This document shows positions 18,180 to 25,991 of a stretch of DNA of 55,124 nt, in pieces. Below the pieces are notes generated by a model. The model saw only the letters and a list, made by a program, of their open reading frames with translations. It was not told where the DNA came from and searched no databases. Every line of letters begins with the position of its first letter. The first letter of the stretch is position 1. Made by a program: the position numbers and the translations under genes. The stretch comes from Pseudomonadota bacterium (lineage in GTDB: Bacteria > Desulfobacterota > Desulfobulbia > Desulfobulbales > Desulfocapsaceae). Where the stretch lies: assembly GCA_018821785.1 (NCBI GenBank), contig JAHJLI010000007.1, forward strand, positions 1-55,124, read 5' to 3'.

Positions 18180-18739
18180 CGGTCATACTCCTTTCCCTTA
18201 CCGGAGAAAATTTCTTTGATTTCCGCCGTGCCTTTTATCCCGTGCGGCACAAGTTTCAGCTTGCCTTTTAAAAACATGCTGAGACCCAGCTTCATATCGC
18301 CTGCCAAATCGCCAGACTTCACCTTGTAGTTGGCAATCATGCCAATCTCCCATGCACGGCCCCAGCTGCGTATCGACCCGAGAAACGATTGATGGAAAAG
18401 AGGAATTCGCGGCTCGGCCGGGGCAATACCCCGCCTCAGGGCAAGCTCCCGCAGCACATCCATGAGACCGGCAATCTCAATCTCGTTCGGGCACCTGGTT
18501 GCACAGGTCTCGCACGCCGCACACAACCAGATAGTATGGCTATGCAGCAATTTATCTTCCTGGCCGTAACCGGCAAGCCGCACAACCTCCATGACATTGA
18601 GATCAAAAAAATCACCGATCGGACACCCTGAGGAACAACGGCCGCACTGATAGCAGGCCTGCACATCGATATTCCTGGCCTTCAGTTTCCTTAGGAATTT
18701 CTCATTCCGATCATCGGGTGAAATGCAGGTTTTATCCAT
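18176..18739 (-). CDS. hdrC: heterodisulfide reductase subunit C-like ferredoxin
   Basis: This 187-residue protein has two 4Fe-4S motifs, CYQCGRCSSGCP (about residues 29-40) and CAACETCATRCP (about 72-83), in the spacing of HdrC, which wires HdrA to HdrB. I set the start at ATG 18739 (MDKTCISPDD) because GGAGAG lies just upstream; an ATG four codons earlier would lack it. The start overlaps the end of the sensor-kinase gene by 8 bases, and the stop overlaps hdrB (ATGA). No membrane segment is evident, so this is a soluble Hdr, not the HdrDE type. Confidence 0.92.
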   Translation of the reverse strand: MDKTCISPDDRNEKFLRKLKARNIDVQACYQCGRCSSGCPIGDFFDLNVMEVVRLAGYGQEDKLLHSHTIWLCAACETCATRCPNEIEIAGLMDVLRELALRRGIAPAEPRIPLFHQSFLGSIRSWGRAWEIGMIANYKVKSGDLAGDMKLGLSMFLKGKLKLVPHGIKGTAEIKEIFSGKGKEYDR

Positions 18740-20279
18740 GATTCTCTCCAATCAAATTTTCCATGACAACAGGAAATTTCAGGGTAAAGGTGGTTCCCGC
18801 TTTCGACGTCGAAGTCACCCTGATCGACCCTTTATGCTCCTTGATAATCGCATAGGAGACCGACAGCCCGAGGCCTGTTCCTTCGCCAAGCGCCTTGGTA
18901 GTAAAGAAGGGTTCAAATATCTTCTCAAGCAGATCTTCCTCAATTCCCGGCCCGGTATCTTCTATCGAAATCTCATTTATGTCTTTATTGGACCGGGTCC
19001 TGCTGGTAATCCGCAACCGCCCTTTGCCATCCATCGCCTGCGCCGCATTGACAACAATATTCATGACCACCTGATTAAGCCTGGTGGCATTACCGTAGAT
19101 GGCCGGCAGCTCTGGATCCAACTGGCGAATAATGACGATATTCTGGAAAAGTGGTTGATGCTGCAAGATGGTCAGGGTCTTCTGAATGACATCGTTCAGT
19201 TCGACCAACTCCATCTCGTACGTGTTCTGGTGTGAAAACTCCAGCAGATCAGCAACAATGACCTTGCACCGCTCCGCCTCGTGAATGATGGTCTGCAAAT
19301 CGGCATTCACCGGATGATCTTCACCCAATTCCTCCTGCACCAGGTTTGCATACAGCATGATGCCCGACATCGGGTTGTTGATCTCATGCGCCACCCCTGC
19401 TGCGAGACGGCCAAGGCCAGCCATTTTTTCCGAATGCATGAGCATCCGGTGCGTCTGTTCCAGGCTTTCTTCTATTTGCTGCATGGCTCTCAGATCAGTG
19501 AAAAGTCCGAAGGTAGCAATCTCCTGATCACGGTCGTAGATGATTCCGCCGGAAAAACTCACTGGAATATCCTGACCATTTTTGTGTTTGACGATCATCT
19601 CTTGACGCAAGAGTTTGCCTCTCCCACCAAAGCCGTCGCTGCGCATCCTTTTGATCAGCTCATAGGCCACCCCATCGTTATTATACAGCTTGGTCACATG
19701 CAGGGTCTTGGTGTCTTCTTCATCATAGCCGAGAAGCGCCTGAGCCCCGCTGTTAAAGAGGACTATCTGCCCCTTCATATCGGAAGCGATGATCCCGTCC
19801 ACGGAGCTATCGATAAGATTGTGAAAAAAGGCATTGCGCCGCCTGAGTTCGCCTTCAAGCGTTTTCTGCTGGGTGATATCGATGAGGTAGAGCAGGTAGT
19901 AATCGGGTAACGCGGGTGGGTATACAACCACACCAAAAAGGATGCTCCGCTGGCCGTTCCGAGAAAAATCGAGTTCCTGTCTGATTTTCCAGCCTTTCTC
20001 TTGGTTTTCAGCCTGGAATTGTTTCATAATCAGCGCAAAAAGGGCACTGTTTTTCTCACAAAGAATTTCTCCGACGCTTTTCCCGACAAGTTTGCCGAAT
20101 GCTACACCGCAAAAACGACCAGCAGCAGGGTTGGCGTGAATCACGCGGTGATCTAACCCTGTGACCAGTACCCCATTGGGAGTTTCCTGGAGAATAGTGT
20201 GGAGGAAATGATATGGGCCCAAGGCCTGGATCAACGGGCCCGACTCCTTGTTGGTTGTCGACTGAACGGCATCGGACAT
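18732..20279 (-). CDS. PAS-domain sensor histidine kinase embedded in the operon
   Basis: This 515-residue soluble histidine kinase has an N-terminal PAS domain (about 25-140), a second PAS with PAC (about 145-270), HisKA with phospho-His in GVAHEINNPMSGI (about 295), and HATPase with NIVVNAAQAMDGKG, DTGPGIEED, FEPFFTTK and GTGLGLSVSY. This is the NtrB-like kinase type. It has no membrane segments, so it reads a cytoplasmic signal such as redox or a metabolite. It starts 9 bases after the upstream metF-like stop and ends inside hdrC, so it is co-transcribed with the redox genes. The receiver proteins at the far end of the block are the obvious candidate partners. Confidence 0.92.
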   Translation of the reverse strand: MSDAVQSTTNKESGPLIQALGPYHFLHTILQETPNGVLVTGLDHRVIHANPAAGRFCGVAFGKLVGKSVGEILCEKNSALFALIMKQFQAENQEKGWKIRQELDFSRNGQRSILFGVVVYPPALPDYYLLYLIDITQQKTLEGELRRRNAFFHNLIDSSVDGIIASDMKGQIVLFNSGAQALLGYDEEDTKTLHVTKLYNNDGVAYELIKRMRSDGFGGRGKLLRQEMIVKHKNGQDIPVSFSGGIIYDRDQEIATFGLFTDLRAMQQIEESLEQTHRMLMHSEKMAGLGRLAAGVAHEINNPMSGIMLYANLVQEELGEDHPVNADLQTIIHEAERCKVIVADLLEFSHQNTYEMELVELNDVIQKTLTILQHQPLFQNIVIIRQLDPELPAIYGNATRLNQVVMNIVVNAAQAMDGKGRLRITSRTRSNKDINEISIEDTGPGIEEDLLEKIFEPFFTTKALGEGTGLGLSVSYAIIKEHKGSIRVTSTSKAGTTFTLKFPVVMENLIGENHG

Positions 20280-20288
20280 AACAGCTCG

Positions 20289-21170
20289 CTAACGACCGAC
20301 AAGATCCAGAAATTCAGGTAATCTATCCTTCCAGCCTATGGCAAGTAAAACAACACCATCTCCCAGCGGGGCCAGTTCCCTGAGGAGATCCGCGGCCACC
20401 TTCATTCCTGCGTCTTTTTTGACCGGAGCCTGCATCATCTTTTTCAAGAATTCATGGGGAATCGACGGGACTCCCGGCAGGTTATTAAGGTAGCGTACCA
20501 TTGTTACAGATTTAAGAAACATCAGTGAGGTGAACAGCTGTATTCCGGTCGCCTCGGCAAAGGGGAGGAACTGTTCTATAATATTCACATCATAGGTCGG
20601 GCCCAAGGTGACCGACTTCACACCATAGGCTTGGAACTTCTCGAAATATTCTGCCTTTTCCCGGTTGGAATTGACATCATCCGAGAGCTCAATTCCAACC
20701 CCGATTTGAAAATCGGTTGCGCCATCAAGGACTTCTCCCGCAAGATCCTTGCCGCTATTAAGTGCAGCGACACATTGCAGCATCGATTCAAGATTCAGAT
20801 CACCACTCGTTCTGGCTACCGGCTGATCCCCTTCGGCTGCATCGTGACCCTCCTTGATGATAATTTTTTTTATTCCCAATGCAGCTGCAGAGAGAAGCTC
20901 AGCCTGGAAGGAAATGCGGTTGCGATCGCGACCGGTTATGATCATTTCCGGATCAAAACCTTTCGCCTTGAGCGCGATACAGGGGGCAACCGGCGACATG
21001 CGCATTATGGCATGTTCGCAATCGGTAACCCGAACGGCATCAACACGCCCTCGAACCTGCAGGGCAGTATTGAGAAAAGCGTCAAGATTGACACCTTTGG
21101 GTGGATCTACTTCAGAGATGAGGGTGTAACTTTTACTGGTGAGATTACTGCTTTCTTGTGCGGCGTCCAT
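20289..21170 (-). CDS. second methylenetetrahydrofolate reductase-like protein
   Basis: This 293-residue protein of the MTHFR fold is paralogous to the metF product. Shared features are an early Glu-Pro region (ISEVDPPKGVN), VDAVRVTDCEHAIMRMSPVA, and ITGRDRNRISFQAELLSAAALG. It is shorter and has lost some metF features: the LSGDH loop is replaced by IIIKEGHDA, and no VQTQ segment is seen. It may bind another folate or pterin, or serve a partner role in the complex. It is the first gene of the minus-strand block, with GGAGG 5 bases before the ATG, and is followed 9 bases later by the sensor kinase. The family assignment is firm; the reaction is not. Confidence 0.8.
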   Translation of the reverse strand: MDAAQESSNLTSKSYTLISEVDPPKGVNLDAFLNTALQVRGRVDAVRVTDCEHAIMRMSPVAPCIALKAKGFDPEMIITGRDRNRISFQAELLSAAALGIKKIIIKEGHDAAEGDQPVARTSGDLNLESMLQCVAALNSGKDLAGEVLDGATDFQIGVGIELSDDVNSNREKAEYFEKFQAYGVKSVTLGPTYDVNIIEQFLPFAEATGIQLFTSLMFLKSVTMVRYLNNLPGVPSIPHEFLKKMMQAPVKKDAGMKVAADLLRELAPLGDGVVLLAIGWKDRLPEFLDLVGR

Positions 21171-21563
21171 TGAACCTCCTGTAAGATGATAATGAATTAC
21201 TTTCTTCAGGGAGAGGAAAAATCTAGCGCATCAATGATAGCAAAAAAATATTGGCCTAAGAAAGCACCAAAAACACTCAGCCATCATTATCAGTTTTATA
21301 TAACTAGCAATTCAAATTATTATCAAGGCAAAAATTGCAGTTTTTTAATCTTGCAAACATTCCTATTTTAGAAGCTGATGCTCCTCTCCCCTTTGAAATT
21401 GCCATAAAAAAACTTAAATATATTTGTTTTCAAAGTGGAAGAATCTGTCATGTTGACGAATTGCTGCAAATGTCCTGCTTTTGACTCGCTCCTTTTTTTT
21501 TGCCTTTACCGGAAAGTTCAGGTAATCTAGCAAAAATCCTCTCCTGATTCTTAAAGGACGTAC
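21171..21563. other. divergent intergenic region
   Basis: I see no gene here. The AT-rich stretch must carry promoters for the minus-strand metF/hdr block and the plus-strand Cys-rich gene, but no box stands out clearly. The only open frame (21186-21371) has no coding character. Confidence 0.5.
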
Positions 21564-21938
21564 ATGTGCAAGCACCAGGAAACACACTTTAAAACCTGCC
21601 CAATGTGTGAAAAACACTGGGCATCCCGTGATGTTTTTCTTGACGACCCAACCTTGATATTTAACGGATATCAGGCTAATTTTGGCGTGGTGGAGGAGGG
21701 ATTATTCTTCTTTACCCATGAAGCCGATGGTTGTGGCTCAACCATGGCGTTTGTAGCTGCTGCGTTTCTCTCTCTTTATACCGGGAAAAGATATACGGAA
21801 AGCAAACAGTCTTCTTTGGAGTGCATGGGCTATTGCCTCGACAGGAGTGCGCTTAAACGCTGTCAGGCGCACTGCCAATATGCCTTCGTTCGTGAAGTAA
21901 CACAAATAATCATGGACCGATCACATAAAGCGGCATAA
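21564..21938 (+). CDS. small cysteine-rich protein of unknown function
   Basis: This 124-residue protein has a CxxC pair near the N-terminus (CPMCEKHW, about 13-20) and further Cys at CGS, CMGYC, RCQAHC, nine or more in all. No signal peptide or membrane segment is visible. The cysteine spacing would suit metal binding. I do not recognise the family; it looks like a conserved, uncharacterised anaerobe protein. The central part (DDPTLIFNGYQANFG, EGLFFFTHEADGCGSTMAF) resembles a PAS-like or ligand-binding core. The ATG lacks a strong ribosome binding site. It lies alone between the divergent hdr block and the convergent radical SAM gene. Confidence 0.6.
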   Translation: MCKHQETHFKTCPMCEKHWASRDVFLDDPTLIFNGYQANFGVVEEGLFFFTHEADGCGSTMAFVAAAFLSLYTGKRYTESKQSSLECMGYCLDRSALKRCQAHCQYAFVREVTQIIMDRSHKAA

Positions 21939-21968
21939 AGTTGGTTACCCACCTTATTAACCGTTCCT

Positions 21969-23309
21969 TCAGACCCCGTATAGCCTCGGCTTGGTGATTG
22001 TCTGTATTGATCTGTAGCTGTCATAATTCCAGAAAAACGAGATGCCGGTGCTAAAAAGCGATCGTGTGCGCCAGAAGGTTTTCAGTCCGCGCGGTAATGA
22101 CCTGCGGAAAGTGGCCACCTCTCGATAGGCTTCGATCAAACCCTTGTAGAGCGCTTCGGGACTGATATTCTCTGGTTGAAAGACCGGTTCAAAAATATTA
22201 TAGGCCTCCCAGTCACGTGGGTAATCGGTCAACAGCAATCGCTTTTCCTTAGCCAGCTCCTGGTAGAGTGCAGTACCTGGCAATGGTGTCTGGATACTCA
22301 ATTGCACCGCATCGATTCCTGAGTCAAAAATGAAATCAAGCGTAGTCCGAAAGGTATCGACTGAATCCTCAGCCGCGCCAAAAATAAACCCGCCAATAAT
22401 TGCAATACCGTGATTCTGAATTTTTTTAATGGCTTCTTTAAAGTTGCGAGTCGTCGGGCGGAGATTCATATTTTTATTGTAGTGGGCGAGAGACGATTCC
22501 CGCAATGATTCAAAACCGATGAGAAACGCTTTAGCACCACTTTTTGCCGCCGCTGCAAGCAAGCCTTCGTTCTCCACAATATTGAGGCAGGTCTGCCCAC
22601 CCCACTCCTTGCCGCAATGGCTCAACTTCTCAAACAGCTCAAAGGCCCGCTTTAAACAGATGTCACCCGCACCGATTATATTATCGTCAATAATAAACAA
22701 TCTTTTGTCAGGTAGGGCCTCTATTTCACGAATGACGTTATCAATATTGCGCATGCGGAAGTGACCACCATTAAACTTGGTCACCGAGCAAAAGCGGCAG
22801 TTATGGGGACAACCTCTCGAAGTCTGCACTGTCTGAACAAAGTACTTGTTGCGCAGCAGTTCCCTTTTAGGTGCCAGAAGTTCTGAAAGATCGGGCCGGG
22901 CAACGGCTGTATACCTTTTCTTAAGGCCGCCGGCCAGGAAATCATTCAACAACTCCGGCCACACCTCCTCACCCTCACCAACTACCACTGCGTCTGCATA
23001 ATCTTGCGCCTCATCGGGCAGCATCGAAGGGTGGATTCCACCTAGCACCACCGGCGTACCGCGTCTGCGAAACTCTCTGCTTATTTCATAAGCTCGTGGG
23101 GCAAGCGGGGTCATGCAGGTGATGCCGACCAAATCAGCTTTAATGTCATAATTGATGTCTTCAAAAGCCTCATCAACAATCTCAACAGAAAAGTCAGGCG
23201 GGGTGTAAGCGCCCAACATCAGGAGATTTAATGGCGGAAGAGCCAGAACCCTTACCTTCTCCAAGAGCTTTGTTCTATAGGCCGGGTTAATAAGCACTAT
23301 CTTCTTCAT
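21969..23309 (-). CDS. B12-binding radical SAM protein
   Basis: This 446-residue protein has an N-terminal B12-binding Rossmann domain (LPPLNLLMLGAYTP, VGITCMTPLAPRAYEI, VVLGGIHPSMLPDEA, GEGEEVWPELL) and a radical SAM core with CPHNCRFC (about residue 170) that binds the catalytic 4Fe-4S cluster. The C-terminal part resembles uncharacterised lipid- or small-molecule-modifying members. I start at ATG 23309 (MKKIVLINPAY), which follows the gntR stop as TAA-c-ATG, so the two are coupled. Upstream sequence to 23393 is coding for gntR. The link to GntR and to the divergent molybdoenzyme operon suggests a role in the same substrate pathway. Substrate unknown. Confidence 0.85.
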   Translation of the reverse strand: MKKIVLINPAYRTKLLEKVRVLALPPLNLLMLGAYTPPDFSVEIVDEAFEDINYDIKADLVGITCMTPLAPRAYEISREFRRRGTPVVLGGIHPSMLPDEAQDYADAVVVGEGEEVWPELLNDFLAGGLKKRYTAVARPDLSELLAPKRELLRNKYFVQTVQTSRGCPHNCRFCSVTKFNGGHFRMRNIDNVIREIEALPDKRLFIIDDNIIGAGDICLKRAFELFEKLSHCGKEWGGQTCLNIVENEGLLAAAAKSGAKAFLIGFESLRESSLAHYNKNMNLRPTTRNFKEAIKKIQNHGIAIIGGFIFGAAEDSVDTFRTTLDFIFDSGIDAVQLSIQTPLPGTALYQELAKEKRLLLTDYPRDWEAYNIFEPVFQPENISPEALYKGLIEAYREVATFRRSLPRGLKTFWRTRSLFSTGISFFWNYDSYRSIQTITKPRLYGV

Positions 23310-23310
23310 G

Positions 23311-23979
23311 TTAATCGGTCGGAAAGATGATAGGGAACAACGATCTTTGGGAAGCTTTGTGATGCAATCGAACGAGTTCTTTAGCTCGCTCAACGTCTTT
23401 GAGAATTATCGCCTCATAGAGTTCGTTGTGTTCATTTTTTATTTCAGTGATCCGGTTCATCTGCAGGTCTTCAGTCCGAAAACGAAGAAATATCTTCTGA
23501 CAAACATCTCTATATCGGGCGGACAAAACGTCGTTGCCGGCCATGTCGATTATCGCTGCGTGGAACTCCGTATCAAGCACAAACATTCGGCGATCGACAC
23601 GGCTGGAGATAGCTTCATCATAATCAAGTTTTCGCTTTTCCAAGCTCCTCTGTCTTTTTTCGGTCATGTTGCGGATCGCCTTGCCAAGAAAACCGACTTC
23701 CAACACTTCTCGGAACTCATAGAGGTTTTCCGCTTCTTTTTTTGTCAACTTGTGTACTGAATACCCTTGATTCGGTACGAAATCCAGGTAGCCTTCCTGC
23801 GCCAGGATGCTCAAGGCATTGTTAACCGGCGTCCGACTCACCCCAAGCTGTTTGGCCAGGTCGATGAAAACCAGTCTCTGTCCGGGAACGATTTCATAAT
23901 GAAGCATCAGTTCAATTATTCGGTAATAAACCTTGAGTGTCAGGTTGCTGTATTTTTTCAAGTCTTTCTTCGCTCGCAT
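23311..23979 (-). CDS. GntR-family transcriptional regulator (FadR/FCD type)
   Basis: This 222-residue regulator has an N-terminal winged helix-turn-helix (about 15-75, with PGQRLVFIDLAKQLGVSRTPVNNALSIL typical of GntR) and a C-terminal all-helical FCD ligand-binding domain with DTEFHAAIIDMAGN and EHNELYEAI, whose His residues commonly bind metal. FCD regulators usually respond to carboxylic acids or similar metabolites. It is the first gene of a two-gene unit with the radical SAM gene. It is divergent from the transhydroxylase-like operon across 528 bases. No clear ribosome binding site precedes ATG 23979, but no other in-frame start exists before an upstream stop. It is the best candidate to bind the shared palindromes described below. 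Confidence 0.9.
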   Translation of the reverse strand: MRAKKDLKKYSNLTLKVYYRIIELMLHYEIVPGQRLVFIDLAKQLGVSRTPVNNALSILAQEGYLDFVPNQGYSVHKLTKKEAENLYEFREVLEVGFLGKAIRNMTEKRQRSLEKRKLDYDEAISSRVDRRMFVLDTEFHAAIIDMAGNDVLSARYRDVCQKIFLRFRTEDLQMNRITEIKNEHNELYEAIILKDVERAKELVRLHHKASQRSLFPIIFPTD

Positions 23980-24158
23980 GTAATTGAAAATATTTTGAAT
24001 GCCGACAATACCTTCCTGTCCCTTTTGGGTTGTTGTATGTAATAGAACAACGACTCATTCGGCCAGACAGGATGTTGAGCTTGTATTGCCGACACATGGA
24101 TTCACGGCCAGAGAAAGTCAAGAAGGCCGGTGAGATTGACCTCATCTTTTATTATATA

Positions 24159-24176
24159 TTGAATATTATGTCAATA
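24159..24176 (-). promoter_or_regulatory. possible gntR promoter with palindrome
   Basis: On the minus strand a TTGACA box (24175-24170) precedes an AT-rich stretch with TATAAT-like sequence. ATTGA (24159-24163 region) and TCAAT form an inverted repeat across it. The start codon lies about 190 bases downstream, which is long for a simple leader. Confidence 0.35.
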
Positions 24177-24330
24177 ATCTAAAATTTCGCCGCCCTTATA
24201 TTGCAGCAGCATCCCTTTTTATTGCAGGTACTCCATCCCCCTTTTACTGTTTGAATATTGCAAAAATGATCACCAAGACTCGAGTCGATTTTTAGCGAAT
24301 GATAACCTCCAACTATAATGACCAAAATCC

Positions 24331-24368
24331 TTGACATCTTCTACATTGTATGCAATATATCATGCAAT
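24331..24368 (+). promoter_or_regulatory. promoter and operator of the moeA-like/transhydroxylase-like operon
   Basis: A perfect TTGACA (24331-24336) is followed after 8 bases by a palindrome (24345-24368) with arms ATTGTATG and CATGCAAT and a centre including TATCAT. The same arrangement, TTGACATC plus 6 bases plus a matching 24-base palindrome, occurs on the minus strand at 50748-50785 before the second molybdoenzyme operon. The palindrome covers the expected -10 region, so binding there would repress. Confidence 0.7.
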
Positions 24369-24507
24369 AAAGAGGTGCATAAAGCTCTGCCCCTACACCT
24401 TATCCGACCCAAAAGTTGCCGTCGGCAAAAACAACTTTCTGCTGCTAAAACAGCAATGGAAAATCCTGTTTTTTACATAAGTAACAATAATTCCGAGGAG
24501 GTTGTCC

Positions 24508-25536
24508 ATGAAACAGGTTGTCGCATTGGAAGAGGCCGTCGGCTTTCCTCTGGCTCACGATATCACCGAGATACGTCCGGGTGAATTCAAGGGTGCCGCT
24601 TTCCAAAAAGGCCATATCCTCCAGGCAAGTGACCTCGAGCACCTGCGCCGACTCGGCAAAAACAATCTTTACATCATCCGCCCCGAAGTAGACGAAATGC
24701 ATGAGGACGCGGCTGCCATTGCCCTAGCCACTTCACTTTGTGGCGAGGGGGTTGGCTGGAACGAGGCCCCAAGAGAAGGGAAAATCAGCCTCCGCGCATT
24801 GCACGACGGCCTGTTCAAGGTCGATGTTGATACCCTGATGAAATTCAATATGTTCGGCGAATTAATGTGCGCAACCCGGCATACCAACAGCCTGGTAAAA
24901 AAAGGCGATATTGTCGCCGCGACCCGGGCAATCCCCCTGATGGTCTTAAGAAAAACAGTGGCGGCCGCTACAACCGCTGCCGGCTATGCCGCTGCCGGCG
25001 TACTGCGTGTGGCACCCATCAGGTGCCCGAAAGTCGGCATTATGATCACCGGCAACGAGGTATACAACGGCCTGATCCAAGACAAATTCAAACCGGTTAT
25101 AACCAAAAAGGTCACCGAGCTCGGCGGAGAAGTTGTCGCAGTTGTTTATCTTCCCGATGATGACGAAATGATTGCTGCCGCAACGAGGGCCCTGGTAGCG
25201 CAAGGAGCCGACCTGCTGATCACCACCGGCGGCATGAGTGTTGACCCGGACGACCGCACCAGATTTGGCTTACAAAAGGCAGGGGTTGACCATATCGTAT
25301 ACGGTTCACCGGTTTTACCTGGGGCGATGTTCATGGTCGCCTACCTAGGAGATATTCCGGTGCTCGGCGTTCCAGCCTGCGGCATGTACGCTGCCCGTAC
25401 CATTCTTGACCTTCTGTACCCGAGGGTACTGACCGGTGAAAAGATCACCCGACTGGAAATTGCCGCTCTGGGTCACGGTGGACTGTGCCTGAACTGCCCG
25501 TCGTGTACATTTCCTGTTTGTCCTTTTGGGAAATAG
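24508..25536 (+). CDS. MoeA/MoaB-like molybdopterin-binding protein with Cys-rich tail
   Basis: This 342-residue protein has an N-terminal MoeA-like region (LAHDITEIRPGEFKGAAF) and a C-terminal molybdopterin-binding domain (GIMITGNEVYNGLI, LLITTGGMSVDPDD, PVLPGAMFM, GVPACGMYA), as in MoeA/MogA proteins that insert molybdenum into molybdopterin. It is shorter than MoeA (about 400 residues) and ends with CLNCPSCTFPVC, a cysteine tail usually absent. GAGGAGG lies 6 bases before ATG 24508. As first gene of the operon it probably serves as a dedicated cofactor-handling or insertion factor for the molybdoenzyme two genes downstream. The specific step is inferred. Confidence 0.85.
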   Translation: MKQVVALEEAVGFPLAHDITEIRPGEFKGAAFQKGHILQASDLEHLRRLGKNNLYIIRPEVDEMHEDAAAIALATSLCGEGVGWNEAPREGKISLRALHDGLFKVDVDTLMKFNMFGELMCATRHTNSLVKKGDIVAATRAIPLMVLRKTVAAATTAAGYAAAGVLRVAPIRCPKVGIMITGNEVYNGLIQDKFKPVITKKVTELGGEVVAVVYLPDDDEMIAAATRALVAQGADLLITTGGMSVDPDDRTRFGLQKAGVDHIVYGSPVLPGAMFMVAYLGDIPVLGVPACGMYAARTILDLLYPRVLTGEKITRLEIAALGHGGLCLNCPSCTFPVCPFGK

Positions 25537-25554
25537 CCCCTGGAGGAACACCAT

Positions 25555-25968
25555 ATGTTAGAAATTACCCCGGCAGCCGCTAAGGCCATGAGCGATTTTT
25601 TTATCGAAAAAGATATACGTCCCGTTCGCATCTCCATCTTGACCGGTGGCTGCGGTATCCGTTTTTTTGGCGTGGCCGCAGCTGATGACCGATTAAGTGA
25701 TGAACGCTTCGATATAGATGGCTTTACCTATCTTATTGAGAGTAAAATCTTAAAGGAATATGGGCCGATCAAGGTCGACAGTGATGGGTTTTCCTTTCGC
25801 CTCAGCGGTGGCGGAATCCACCCGCCGAGTGCTTGCGGCACCTGTGCCTTTGGCTGTGGCCCACGTGGAAAAACGAGCTGCGACGGTGTCTGTAGGCGGT
25901 GCCCCACTCCCTGCCCCACCGGTCGACGTAAACTTGCCAAACGAAAAAAACTCGCGGCCTGCATTTAA
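25555..25968 (+). CDS. IscA/HesB-like protein with cysteine-rich C-terminal extension
   Basis: This 137-residue protein opens like an A-type Fe-S carrier (MLEITPAAAKAMSDFF, then TGGCGIRFFGV), with the first conserved Cys at about residue 33. The C-terminal third is unusual: CGTCAFGCGPRG, SCDGVCRRCPTPCPTG, at least eight more cysteines, instead of the short CGCG end of IscA. This suggests extra cluster or metal binding. It sits 18 bases after the MoeA-like gene and 23 bases before the catalytic subunit, so it may deliver Fe-S clusters to the beta subunit. A paralogue with the same layout lies at 38774-39178. Its ATG is preceded by GGAGGA. Confidence 0.8.
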   Translation: MLEITPAAAKAMSDFFIEKDIRPVRISILTGGCGIRFFGVAAADDRLSDERFDIDGFTYLIESKILKEYGPIKVDSDGFSFRLSGGGIHPPSACGTCAFGCGPRGKTSCDGVCRRCPTPCPTGRRKLAKRKKLAACI

Positions 25969-25991
25969 CCAACCTGAGGAGAATAGTATCG

